A DNA stretch of 64,000 nt, taken from NCBI GenBank assembly GCA_937951615.1, contig CALFBH010000024.1:1-64000 (forward strand). Direction: 5' to 3'. The stretch's first letter is position 1. Each line of letters starts with the position of its first letter. The notes beneath the pieces were generated by a model, which did not search any database, was not told the DNA's origin, and saw only the letters and a program-made list of their open reading frames with translations. The position numbers and the translations under genes were made by a program. Positions 55,221-64,000 of the stretch are shown in pieces. Source of the DNA: an uncultured Saprospiraceae bacterium (GTDB taxonomy: Bacteria > Bacteroidota > Bacteroidia > Chitinophagales > Saprospiraceae).

Positions 55221-57512
55221 TCACAAAGCAATAGGCGCAACCAGCAAATGCGGCGGGATATTGAATGAAGCCACAAGGCAACTCGCATCCGACCGAATTT
55301 CTCCACATAATCTATCTACCATCTGGGTCACGGCTTCTGTTTTATCGCCTTTCATGTAACCTTTTTCCAGGTACCAGCCTTTGTGTTTCTCAATGTGCGA
55401 CAAGGCGTAGAGATCACATAATTTCTTCAAGATGCTCTGTAATTCCAAGTCGTCGCAATCTTGAATAAACTGGGCGAATTGTTCCAGCACAATCCGTTCT
55501 GCGTAAGCATGTCCGAGCGCAATCATATTGGTCTGATTCCGAATAAAAGCATCATAACCTGCCATTCCCATTTTGGTTAGTCGGCGGATATTTTGTCCTA
55601 GTTCCATGACCATCGCCCGCTCTCTGCGCTTAAAGGTTTCTAAGTGAAAACCTGTGTCCAGCAAGTGTTCTTCCTCTGTATTGCCACTGTCATTGAACGG
55701 CGAAACAGAGTCCGCAAATTGCTTGCTGAAGGTCTTGAACAAGCCCCAGAAATTGGTGTTTTCAAACTCTTCTTTCAACTCGGTCAATAGTCCCTTTGAT
55801 ACCAATTGCATCAATACGGTATTATCGCCTTCAAAAGTGGCAAAAATATCTGTGTCTGCTTTCAGGTCGGCAAACTGATTTTCGGCAAGATAACCTTTTC
55901 CACCACAGGCCTCGCGGCACTCTTGCAGTGTATGTGTCGTGTTCCAGGTACTATATGATTTGAGCGCGGCAGCCAGTGTTTCAACTTCGCGCATGTCTTC
56001 TTCTGTTCGTTTTGCAAATCGTTGAAGCAGGTATTTGTGTGCAGCATCCAATGCGTAGGCATTTGCCAGTAAAGGCATTAGTCGGCGTTGGTGCGAAGGA
56101 TAATCGAGCAGGAGTGTTTCCGCTTCGTTTTCTGGACCAAATTGTCGGCGTTTCAAACTGTGCTTGATAGCAATGGTCAATCCTTTTTTGGCGGCACTGA
56201 GTCCGGCCATCGGCACACATACACGTCCGCCGACCAGTGTTCCCAACATCGTAAAAAAGCGTCGGGAAACAGAGCCAATTGAGCTATCGTAATTGCCCTG
56301 ACCATCGACATCGCCAAAACGATTGAGTAGATTTTCGCGTGGTACACGCACCTGATTGAACCAAATCCTACCATTGTCCACGCCATTCAAGCCTAATTTA
56401 TACCCACAATCTTCCACTCGAACACCTGGCAATAAATCGCCTTTTTTATCGCGTAGCGGAACAAGAAAAGCATGGACGCCATGTTCTTCATCATTGGTGA
56501 TGAGTTGGGCAAAAACGCTCGCCATTTCACCATGCAAAGCATTTCCAATATATTCTTTCCCCGCGCCTTCGTGTGGCGTATGAATGACAAATTCATCCTG
56601 TGCGCGATCATAAGTCGCAGTGGTTTCCAACTGACGAACATTCGAGCCATGTCCAGTTTCCGTCATGGCAAAACAGCCGAGCAAGTCAGCCGAGCCAACA
56701 TCTGTCAAATATTTATCGAAGTGCTTTTGTGTACCCAATCCAAGGATACTGCCACCAAATAAGCCGAACTGCACGCCAAATTTAATCGCCAGACTAATGT
56801 CGTGATAGCCCATGATTTCAAAAACGGAGGCGTATTGAGTAATGTCGTCTTCGCCGCCATTGGCTTTTGGATAAGAAATAGCACCCAAGCCTTCGGCTGC
56901 CATCAACTTTGTCCATTTGAGGGTCTGCTCGCGATAGATTTCTTTGTTTTTTATAATACGCAATTGAAAATCCGGCTGGGCAAAAAGTTGGCGTACTCGG
57001 TTTTTGATGTCCGCATATTCGCCATCCAGCAATTTACTCATGGCAGCACTGTCGAAACAAGGTTCTTCGTCCAGTTCAGCTATGCGCTTACGCTGGTCGT
57101 CTGAAAGGATATTTCGATAGTCTTTGAGGCTCACATAACCCAATGCACTTTCTATGTCGCCCATTGCGCTACGTGCTTCTTCTGTGTCCCAATTGGCTGC
57201 ACCATTTGCGCTCTGCTCTGCCATTTTCAGGCTTAGTTCAGCTAATGATTGTCGCGATTGTGTATCCATCCGTTCAGCAGCTTCCCGAATCAATTCCACC
57301 CAACTGCCCATCAATTCGGGCGAAGGTGGATTCGCAGGATTGCTCCAGTCCAGAATCAGCTCGCGCTCATCGTCGGAGAGCCAGTCCATTTCTTTCATAC
57401 GCCTATGAATCAACTGGACTTCAGCTGGCATCATGGCATGGTCGGCCCAGCCTACATAGAGTAGCGGGAGGAAGGGGAGGACGTTGGGGCGGTCTTTTAG
57501 AATGTCTTTCAT
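55221..57512 (-). CDS. acyl-CoA dehydrogenase
   Basis: A 763-residue flavoprotein, longer than the 380-600 of simple family members. An extra N-terminal helical region (about 1-140) precedes the catalytic domains: CFAMTETGHGSNVRQLETTATYD (FAD/substrate loop), the beta domain and SLKRRQFGPENEAE, then TLQECREACGGKGYLAENQ and an extended C-terminal helical domain. It oxidises an acyl-CoA at the alpha-beta bond, passing electrons to ETF. The long form resembles acyl-CoA oxidase-like ACADs, so chain specificity is open. Transcribed alone. Confidence 0.88.
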   Translation of the reverse strand: MKDILKDRPNVLPFLPLLYVGWADHAMMPAEVQLIHRRMKEMDWLSDDERELILDWSNPANPPSPELMGSWVELIREAAERMDTQSRQSLAELSLKMAEQSANGAANWDTEEARSAMGDIESALGYVSLKDYRNILSDDQRKRIAELDEEPCFDSAAMSKLLDGEYADIKNRVRQLFAQPDFQLRIIKNKEIYREQTLKWTKLMAAEGLGAISYPKANGGEDDITQYASVFEIMGYHDISLAIKFGVQFGLFGGSILGLGTQKHFDKYLTDVGSADLLGCFAMTETGHGSNVRQLETTATYDRAQDEFVIHTPHEGAGKEYIGNALHGEMASVFAQLITNDEEHGVHAFLVPLRDKKGDLLPGVRVEDCGYKLGLNGVDNGRIWFNQVRVPRENLLNRFGDVDGQGNYDSSIGSVSRRFFTMLGTLVGGRVCVPMAGLSAAKKGLTIAIKHSLKRRQFGPENEAETLLLDYPSHQRRLMPLLANAYALDAAHKYLLQRFAKRTEEDMREVETLAAALKSYSTWNTTHTLQECREACGGKGYLAENQFADLKADTDIFATFEGDNTVLMQLVSKGLLTELKEEFENTNFWGLFKTFSKQFADSVSPFNDSGNTEEEHLLDTGFHLETFKRRERAMVMELGQNIRRLTKMGMAGYDAFIRNQTNMIALGHAYAERIVLEQFAQFIQDCDDLELQSILKKLCDLYALSHIEKHKGWYLEKGYMKGDKTEAVTQMVDRLCGEIRSDASCLVASFNIPPHLLVAPIAL

Positions 57513-57594
57513 TTTTTTTGTAATGATGAACTATTGTGGGGATTGGTAATTAGTTGATTGGTGTATTGGTTAGGAGTAGTGTATTCCTAGAAAA

Positions 57595-59292
57595 TTATGT
57601 TTCTTCTCTAATGACTAACAATTTATCAAATAGGACTTTAAAACCATCAAACTCGCTATCAGCAAATGTATCTTCTTGGCAAATTAGAGGTAGTTTACTT
57701 TTTACTCTCTGCTTAATATCCTTAGGAATTTGTTTGAAAGAGTATGTATTGTTATCGTTTATAACCTTAATAAATTCTCTCCGTAAAGTGGTCTTTGTAA
57801 AATAATCTTCCACTAAAAAATTATTCGTACTCCATGTGGTAGTTTTAGGGTAGAGCATCAGATATATATCGTTCTTTTTTTCGTAATCAAAACTCATGTC
57901 AATTGTTCTGCCTAATGCTGCTTCTACGGGCTTTTTACCTGCGCTGTCTCTATCTAAAATGGCAATTATTTTTTGTCCCTCTTTGGGGGTAAATTTGTTT
58001 AGAAAATTCACTAAACCTTCGGCCCCTCCCATTGGGAAGTATTCAAATTCAAGATCTCTATATTTTACAAATCTGGGCTTTAGCCTTTTTAAAGCTTCTG
58101 CAATATAAATTTCATCATACTTCCCTTCTACTAATAAAATGTCTTTATTGGTATTTAAGAAGATATTTTGCTCTTGATAAGACCATATCCCATTAGTCAA
58201 TTGATGGACAATTTCTTGTTTACCTTTAGGAACGACAACGGCATCATTAGCTGCGTTTTTATCCAGCATAATAATGTGATGCGGCTCAAAACAATGTGTA
58301 AGTGTAGGCGAGTGTGTCGTTATTATATTTTCTCTATTAGCGTAATTCGACAGGAGTTGTTGTAAATCTTGCTTACGTGATATGTGTATATGAGAGTCAG
58401 GTTCGTCTAAGAGTATTAGTGAATTTTCATCACCAACGACTTCTAAAATTAATTTGACTAAGATGAGTTTTTTCTCGCCTTCACTCAGACAGTCTGTGGT
58501 TAGATTTTCGTTAAAATTGAAAGTTATTTTTGTGATTAATTTATCATCCTTCGGCATGTAGGCAGCTGATAAGTAACTAAAAAAGTCCCTTTCATTCGTG
58601 ATATATTCGAGTCTGATTTTCAAATCTTCAAGAGAGATAGTCATTGACTCATCATTGCTGGGATTAAGCGTTTTTACGAAATTGGTGACCGGATTAGCTT
58701 GCCATGATTCAAGTTTATCGGTATCAAATTCAAAGTTAATTCCATTCACTTGATTAATCCTTATATCCTGCTGGCAAAAATCCCGTAGTTCCGTAAAAAT
58801 TGTAAAATCTGGAAAGTGGAAAGTTAATAAAGCAATGTCCCAATAAAATTTGTTAATGAAAATTAGTGATTGGTCGGGAATGCTTTCTCCTTTGATTGCG
58901 TTTATGTAGTTTTCGTAAAATGGTTCAAAATAGTTCTCCCATAGTCGTGATTCTTCTCCACTATAACAGGCAACTACACGACTAGGTAAGAATTGTCTTT
59001 TGATGTTATCTTCTACTCCATTTACTTTAAATAAGTAATCGGGGGTTAGGTGATAAAATTCCACCTCTATCGTTTTATCGGCAACAGTATATTTTAAAAA
59101 ATAACTGAAACTCGGATTCCGAGTGTTATCGTATAACCCCGCAAATATACTACTGACCGCCTCAAGAATATTACTTTTCCCGCTTCCGTTATTTCCAATC
59201 AAAACAGTAATTCCCGCCTTATCAGAAAAATCTATTTTTAAATCATTGAGGTTTTTCCACCTGCTTTTTATGTGTAAATATTCTAATTTCAT
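57595..59292 (-). CDS. ATPase-TOPRIM fusion (OLD- or PARIS-like effector)
   Basis: A 565-residue protein. Walker A GNNGSGKS is at 33-40, ABC-type signature LSEGEKK at 269-275, Walker B LLDEPDSH at 294-301 and the His switch at His327 (TTHSP). A C-terminal TOPRIM/DUF4435-like nuclease domain follows: Glu389 in LLVEGKYDE, Asp447/Asp449 in AILDRDSAG, and NFLVEDYF near 491-498. The ATPase + TOPRIM order is that of OLD nucleases and of fused AriA-AriB (PARIS). It is the third gene of the operon; its ATG overlaps the HsdS stop (TAATG), pointing to coupled expression with the modification enzyme. Confidence 0.8.
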   Translation of the reverse strand: MKLEYLHIKSRWKNLNDLKIDFSDKAGITVLIGNNGSGKSNILEAVSSIFAGLYDNTRNPSFSYFLKYTVADKTIEVEFYHLTPDYLFKVNGVEDNIKRQFLPSRVVACYSGEESRLWENYFEPFYENYINAIKGESIPDQSLIFINKFYWDIALLTFHFPDFTIFTELRDFCQQDIRINQVNGINFEFDTDKLESWQANPVTNFVKTLNPSNDESMTISLEDLKIRLEYITNERDFFSYLSAAYMPKDDKLITKITFNFNENLTTDCLSEGEKKLILVKLILEVVGDENSLILLDEPDSHIHISRKQDLQQLLSNYANRENIITTHSPTLTHCFEPHHIIMLDKNAANDAVVVPKGKQEIVHQLTNGIWSYQEQNIFLNTNKDILLVEGKYDEIYIAEALKRLKPRFVKYRDLEFEYFPMGGAEGLVNFLNKFTPKEGQKIIAILDRDSAGKKPVEAALGRTIDMSFDYEKKNDIYLMLYPKTTTWSTNNFLVEDYFTKTTLRREFIKVINDNNTYSFKQIPKDIKQRVKSKLPLICQEDTFADSEFDGFKVLFDKLLVIREET

Positions 59293-60653
59293 TAGGGTGT
59301 AAATATTTCTTTTTCAAACTCTATTATGGACTGCGTTCGGTTCTTTTTGGCTTGGTTTCGTAAGGATTCGATTTGTTTTTTTAATTGGGTGATGTGAGTA
59401 GCTATAACTTTTTGAGTTTTTAGTTGTGGGAATGGAAATTGTAAGTCATTAAAAATTGCCTCATTTATTCTTGGCATTCTTGCACCGCTTGTTTTATCTA
59501 AAATTTGATACTGAATAAATTGAGACGATAAAACATATTTAAAGAATGGTTTAAAGATTAACTCATTTATATCAAAAACGAAAAACTCAGATGAACATAT
59601 TGTGTTATTTTTACCACTATCGTTGAGCCAGTATTTATTTAGATATGGTCTCAATTTGCCATATATTATAAAATTTCTGGGTACTTTTAGCGTTTGACTT
59701 TTTATTTCCACCCCTGCCACACTGTTTATTTGCAATAAGTTACCTGTTTCTTTTTCGATGTCTTCCATTCCAATATAGTAGAAATTATCATTCGGAAAGT
59801 CTCCTGAGTTGATTCTTAACGATTCCCCAGCATGATTTTTGTTAAAGCATGAAATAATATCAGAAAATCTTTTTATTTCGTATTTCGTAGATACAAGTTT
59901 TGATATTTTCCCAATCAAAAATAAAGAGTCCCACCTACTGACTTTACTAAAGGATACAAAATTTAGATCAATGGATTTTTTTTTCTGTACGAATTCTTGA
60001 ATCCCCAAAACATCAAACAAGTAAGTTTCAATATCAATTTTCAGTTGCTTCGCTCGGGCTTCCTGCTCTTGCGCTAATTCAATTTTAGCATTATAATTAT
60101 CGACGATGCGATTTTGTTCCTGAAGACTTGGGAGCGGAATTTTAATATTTAAAAACAAATTGAGGTCAATTCGTTGCCGATTAGTCGTACCGCTACTACA
60201 GCTTTGAGCAAATTTTATAAACTGTTTTGTTGTAGTAACCAGAACAAGAAATTGTGGATTTATTTTCTGTGTATTTAAGTTGAAGGTGGGGAAATCATTG
60301 GTGACAATTGCCCCATCAAGGTTAGGAGGAATGAGTCCTAATGCGCCATTTCTTGCATCTATCTTTGAGAGGATAAACTGACCACTGCTAACAATATATT
60401 GTTTCTTTGTGCCAATATTTTTTCCCAATTCTGTATTCCGAAGTGTTACGCCATTATTGTTTACTTTAACAGTAACTCTTCTATATTCAACTTCATCTTG
60501 AATAGTAGTAACATTCCTGTTTTTTTCAAGAAAATCACCTATTGGAAATAAATCATAATCCTGATTATAATCAAAAGAAACATCCAGTAAGTATCGAACA
60601 CTCCAATTGATAAGGTCACTTAATGGTATTTTTTCCAAGGCTACATTATTCAT
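59292..60653 (-). CDS. hsdS: type I-like restriction-modification specificity subunit
   Basis: A 453-residue HsdS with two target-recognition domains. Each is followed by a conserved helix: IPLPSLQEQNRIVDNYNAKI (about 175-195) and FPFPQLKTQKVIATHITQL (about 410-430), with coiled coils that set spacing between half-sites. The bipartite layout predicts an asymmetric split DNA target. Its start overlaps the HsdM stop by eight bases. The upstream partner carries its own nuclease domain, as in BcgI-type systems. Confidence 0.9.
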   Translation of the reverse strand: MNNVALEKIPLSDLINWSVRYLLDVSFDYNQDYDLFPIGDFLEKNRNVTTIQDEVEYRRVTVKVNNNGVTLRNTELGKNIGTKKQYIVSSGQFILSKIDARNGALGLIPPNLDGAIVTNDFPTFNLNTQKINPQFLVLVTTTKQFIKFAQSCSSGTTNRQRIDLNLFLNIKIPLPSLQEQNRIVDNYNAKIELAQEQEARAKQLKIDIETYLFDVLGIQEFVQKKKSIDLNFVSFSKVSRWDSLFLIGKISKLVSTKYEIKRFSDIISCFNKNHAGESLRINSGDFPNDNFYYIGMEDIEKETGNLLQINSVAGVEIKSQTLKVPRNFIIYGKLRPYLNKYWLNDSGKNNTICSSEFFVFDINELIFKPFFKYVLSSQFIQYQILDKTSGARMPRINEAIFNDLQFPFPQLKTQKVIATHITQLKKQIESLRNQAKKNRTQSIIEFEKEIFTP

Positions 60654-62922
60654 AAAATACCTCCGGTTCTTTTGCTACAGCAGCATTTCCAATAAAAGCC
60701 TGACGGAATAATTTGCCGTCTTTTCCTGTCTCGTAGGTGATATAATCAAACTTCGTTGCCCACAATTCGTTTTCTTTTCTATAATCGGCAAATTCTTCTG
60801 CTAAAGGTTTAAGTTCATTTTCAATTTTAGCTCCTGTAGTGCTGATGCCTGCTTTTTGTACTTCTGCAATGGGGATTTGATAATCAAAATCTTTTTTGAT
60901 TTGTGCCTTTATTTCATTTTGCATTTTACTTTCCAGTGCTTTCAATTTTTGACGCAGTTTTTTCTTTTCCTCTTTCGATACTGCTTCTTTTCCTCTCAAT
61001 GATAACTTTGACTGAATGAGATTAATTTCAGTACTGTATTTTTCGCCAATCTGGATTTTTGCTTTACTTGCAATTTTAATCCACTGCTCACTTTCTTCGG
61101 GGGTGAATTTTTTGAAAAAGATCAAGCTTGGTTTTACTGTTGCGCCACTTGCAATAAAAACATCCTGAGGAATAGAAGTGATGAGTAGTATTTTAGCTTT
61201 ACTTTCCACAAAATCTCTTATCTTTTGGAGGTTGCTATTGTTCAGTACACCTTCTGGCAATACGATGCCCATTCTCCCGCCAGGCTTCAATAAATTGAGA
61301 CATCTCTCAATAAATAAAACTTCGGTGAGTGTACTCATTTTTCCGGTATGGTAAAGGCTTAAAATTGGTTTGCCTATATTGTCATTGACTTGTTGGAGTG
61401 CGTTTGTATATGCGAGTCCGTAGCGTTTTTTATATTTTTCAATACGATTTTCATCAGTATATTTGTCAGCTTCGGTGATTTTTAGACTTTTTTCTACACG
61501 CGACCCAAATGGCGGATTGGTAAGAATAACATCAAAACGATTGTCAAAAATTCCATTGACATTGAGTAAGCCGTCGTTATGGTGTACGCCTCCATGCCCG
61601 TCTCCGTGCATGATCATATTCATCTTGGCAGTACGACTCATACGTGGATTAGCATCTGTCCCGAAAATGCAGTCGTAAGAGAGTTCTCGGATGCGGCTTT
61701 TAGGATTATTAATGTTAAGTTCCTGATTGAATTTTTGGAATAAGTCACTGATTTTTTCATCAATGACTGCTTGCTTTTTTTCGGTTAATTCTTCGTATTT
61801 TTTTGTATAAAATTTTCTTTTGATCTTTTCTTTTTGTTCCTGTATATCTTTTTCGATTTTAGCTCGTACATGTTCGAAGGCTTTAATGAGAAAACCACCT
61901 GACCCACAGCAGGGGTCGCATATTGTTTCGCCTTCCTGCGGATCAAGCACATCAACCATAAAATCAACAATAGTACGCGGGGTGAAAAACTGCCCAAGCT
62001 CGCCTCTGAATGTTTTGCCCAAGAATTGCTCAAAGGCAATTCCTTTTACATCGTCGGAAGTGGTGGAGAGATTATATTTTTCCAGTTTTTCAACTATAGC
62101 TTCAAAACTATTTTCTCTAATTCGTATCGTTTCATTTTCTGCAAAAAGATCATCATTGATGAAGTCTTCTTTTGTACTTTCAAATAATTGCTGATAAAAT
62201 GGGCGACTATCTTTTGAGCGATGCCTGTCATAAGCCTCTTTATCAACAAGAAATTGTTTCTTGGAAAATATTTGAGCTTCTTCATTAGAACGCTCATACC
62301 TTATTTTGATAAATAATATTTTGCTAATTTCATCAAAAGCAGCTTCTGGAGAAAGCTTGTCATTATTTCTAATGATACTATGGCAAGTAAATAATAGCCT
62401 CGAAAATTCGTCTCTTGTGAAAGCTTTGGTTTGACTCAGGAGCTCTTTGATTTTCTTATCGTCGTCGATGCTTTTTGCATCTGGAATGTCTATAATCTCT
62501 TCAAGTCTATCAGGGATTTTTCCTTTCAGTACTCTAAAAATTCTGGTTTCTTTTAGATTCGTTGTAACGAAGAAATCTGCACTTGCCCAAGAAGCGTAAT
62601 TTAATCCCTGAAAACAATCTTCTTCGCGAATAGTGATATTTTCTGCTTTACATTCTACGACAATGACAGGGCTGTTTTTATTATTTTTATCTGCTTTATT
62701 TTTCCAAATTACAATATCTGCCCGAGCGCGTCCTTGGCCTCTTGAAGAATTGCTAACCGTTACTTCCTGGTCCATTTGATCGATAGAAAAACCATAATGG
62801 TTTACTAAACGATTGACGTATTGCTGACGTACTTCTTCTTCAGGCGTCTTTGCATACCACTTGTTTTTTAGAGGAGCATAGATTTTATTTTTTTGATTGT
62901 CTATTTGTAAGTTAACAGTCAT
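60646..62922 (-). CDS. hsdM: nuclease-fused N6-adenine DNA methyltransferase (BcgI-A-like HsdM)
   Basis: A 758-residue protein. The N-terminal 150 residues look like an HSDR_N_2/PD-(D/E)xK nuclease (Asp69 in ADIVIW, Glu90-x-Lys92 in VVECKAE). A gamma-class N6-adenine methyltransferase follows: GQFFTPR at 310-316, SAM motif DPCCGSGG at 336-343 and catalytic NPPF at 469-472. The C-terminus is a coiled region. The fusion of nuclease and methylase with a separate S subunit matches type IIB/BcgI organisation. No hsdR gene is present between the flanking acyl-CoA dehydrogenase and SulP genes. It is the first gene of the operon. Confidence 0.88.
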   Translation of the reverse strand: MTVNLQIDNQKNKIYAPLKNKWYAKTPEEEVRQQYVNRLVNHYGFSIDQMDQEVTVSNSSRGQGRARADIVIWKNKADKNNKNSPVIVVECKAENITIREEDCFQGLNYASWASADFFVTTNLKETRIFRVLKGKIPDRLEEIIDIPDAKSIDDDKKIKELLSQTKAFTRDEFSRLLFTCHSIIRNNDKLSPEAAFDEISKILFIKIRYERSNEEAQIFSKKQFLVDKEAYDRHRSKDSRPFYQQLFESTKEDFINDDLFAENETIRIRENSFEAIVEKLEKYNLSTTSDDVKGIAFEQFLGKTFRGELGQFFTPRTIVDFMVDVLDPQEGETICDPCCGSGGFLIKAFEHVRAKIEKDIQEQKEKIKRKFYTKKYEELTEKKQAVIDEKISDLFQKFNQELNINNPKSRIRELSYDCIFGTDANPRMSRTAKMNMIMHGDGHGGVHHNDGLLNVNGIFDNRFDVILTNPPFGSRVEKSLKITEADKYTDENRIEKYKKRYGLAYTNALQQVNDNIGKPILSLYHTGKMSTLTEVLFIERCLNLLKPGGRMGIVLPEGVLNNSNLQKIRDFVESKAKILLITSIPQDVFIASGATVKPSLIFFKKFTPEESEQWIKIASKAKIQIGEKYSTEINLIQSKLSLRGKEAVSKEEKKKLRQKLKALESKMQNEIKAQIKKDFDYQIPIAEVQKAGISTTGAKIENELKPLAEEFADYRKENELWATKFDYITYETGKDGKLFRQAFIGNAAVAKEPEVFYE

Positions 62923-63184
62923 TTATGTATCCGTTTAATTATTTCGTACTAATTACACCGTAAAATTAATAAGTTTACTTTTTGCTGCAATAGCAGTTTG
63001 ATTCGTTCTAAAATTGTCAACTTATTTAATTTCCAGTGTACTAATGCCTAAATCAAATATTTGTTCAAATATAATGATTTGGATAGAGAGTTGAAAATAT
63101 TAGGAGGTGTTTGATGTTACTTACTTGCTGTGAGTACGAAATTGAGTAAAAAATATCTACAAAGATACCTTAAATTCGCTTTTT

Positions 63185-63222
63185 AATAAAAAAAAGGAAG
63201 GCATAGCCAAGCTACACCTTCC
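63185..63222 (-). terminator. intrinsic terminator of the SulP gene
   Basis: On the minus strand GGAAGG...GTAGC pairs with GCTA...CCTTCC over about 12 positions and is followed by nine T. The remaining 62923-63184 stretch shows nothing recognisable. Confidence 0.85.
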
Positions 63223-63253
63223 GTGATTTTAGAGTAAATGGTAAAATGAATAT

Positions 63254-64000
63254 CTAATATTCATCCTTCACATGTATTTTGACCCATTCAATACACTCCG
63301 TAAAGTTTTCGAAGATGTGTTCTTTAGGCACCAAATCGGGAATAATATCTATGCGTTCTAACATATAACGTGCTTGCTCTTTGATATTGATGAACAAGAC
63401 TTTTTTGCCGTTTTTGACCAAATCGACCAGCACATCTTCCATCGCATATAGTCCAGATTGGTCGACATAAGTCATTCGACTGGCACGTATGATGACGGTG
63501 GAGGCGGTGTCTGGAATCTGCTGGGCCAGTTGTTGAAATTCACTGGTAGAACCAAAAAATAGCGGACCGTTGATATGTTTGATAAAAACTTCTTCTTTCA
63601 AATGTTGTGGAAAATCAGCTTCATCCGACCAGGCTCTTTCCTGATAGAGTGGCTGCACAAGTGACTGCTCGGCTGTCAGATCGCCAATTTTTTTCATAAA
63701 CATAAGCGAAGCAATGACGAGTCCTATTCCAACAGCATAAACCAAGTTCCAGACAGAAGACAAAATCAGTACAATGATCATGATAGTAACTTCTGGACGA
63801 GGCATGTATGGGATGGCTTTGAGTCCTTTATAATCCATCACGCCAATACCAACGGTAATCAATATACCTGCCAATACAGCAGCAGGAATTTGAGAAGCAA
63901 TAGGGCCAAGTGCTAATAAGATAATCAGTAGTAGAACACCTGCAATCATCCCGGATAAGCGGGTTTTTCCACCTGCATTGATGTTTACAACGGTTCTGAT
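63254..64000 (-). CDS. SulP family inorganic anion transporter with STAS domain (5' end outside window)
   Basis: The frame is open to the right edge (TVVNINAGGKTRLSG precedes the first Met at 63949), so the gene is partial and its start lies beyond 64000. The visible part has the last transmembrane helices of a SulP transporter (LLLIILLALGPIASQIPAAVLAGILI, VTIMIIVLILSS) and a C-terminal STAS domain with the conserved DxSG loop (TYVDQSGLYAMEDVL). SulP proteins carry sulfate, bicarbonate or other anions; the substrate cannot be told from this part. Confidence 0.9.
   Translation of the reverse strand: MRTVVNINAGGKTRLSGMIAGVLLLIILLALGPIASQIPAAVLAGILITVGIGVMDYKGLKAIPYMPRPEVTIMIIVLILSSVWNLVYAVGIGLVIASLMFMKKIGDLTAEQSLVQPLYQERAWSDEADFPQHLKEEVFIKHINGPLFFGSTSEFQQLAQQIPDTASTVIIRASRMTYVDQSGLYAMEDVLVDLVKNGKKVLFINIKEQARYMLERIDIIPDLVPKEHIFENFTECIEWVKIHVKDEY

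Overview
The window looks like a chromosomal segment of a Bacteroidota bacterium, probably from the Saprospiraceae (Saprospira/Lewinella/Haliscomenobacter side). The phylum call rests on a SusC/SusD pair, a PorU/gingipain-type C25 protease, an HU-CCDC81 + SPOR protein, a DUF2339 membrane protein, several lipoproteins, 3-coathanger-stack and PKD secreted proteins, promoters of the TAnnTTTG type and no evident Shine-Dalgarno sites. The family call is an inference from protein style only. No complete tRNA, rRNA or CRISPR array was seen.

Layout. 1-165: tandem 41-bp repeats. 0.2-5.8 kb (minus): HU/SPOR protein, a 5'-truncated beta-propeller protein with a calcium-loop C-terminus, DUF2339 protein. 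6-13.7 kb: lipoproteins, an amidase with three SH3 repeats, two secreted alpha/beta hydrolases, a CPBP membrane protein. 13.9-20.3 kb (minus): SDR reductase + accD, class I aldolase, ABC1 kinase, M14 carboxypeptidase lipoprotein. 20.5-25.2 kb: SusC/SusD. 25.3-26.4 kb: a decayed DUF2807 gene split by a TTAA-flanked foldback element, then a possible 35-aa membrane peptide gene. 26.5-35.4 kb: fabD, a P-loop kinase-like gene, a very large C25 protease, a Gly-rich protein, a fatty-acid desaturase. 35.4-37.5 kb: a Septu-like ATPase + HNH defence pair. 37.6-45.4 kb: TrmH-type methyltransferase, BamA/TamA-type protein, folK, deoxynucleoside kinase, phosphodiesterase, DUF1573 protein, a secreted SprB-repeat protein. 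45.6-51 kb (minus): histidine kinase, O-antigen ligase/polymerase, Wzz-like protein, and a membrane protein ending in a SecA-like tail. 51-55 kb (minus): FdhF/YdeP oxidoreductase, small companion protein, FdhD, small orphan protein. 55.2-57.5 kb: acyl-CoA dehydrogenase. 57.6-62.9 kb (minus): an overlapping operon of nuclease-fused HsdM, HsdS and an ATPase-TOPRIM protein. 63.3-64 kb: the 3' part of a SulP transporter.

Most interesting points: (1) the HsdM(PD-ExK)-HsdS-ATPase/TOPRIM operon, which has no HsdR and looks like a BcgI-type restriction enzyme joined to an OLD/PARIS-like effector; (2) the Septu-like pair; (3) a shared C-terminal module of about 220-240 residues ending in a dockerin/EF-hand-like loop in three otherwise unrelated secreted proteins; (4) a 348-bp CCC...GGG element between TTAA duplications, whose removal restores the reading frame of the DUF2807 remnant; (5) several dispersed inverted-repeat families and a perfect 54-bp palindrome at the broken end of a gene.
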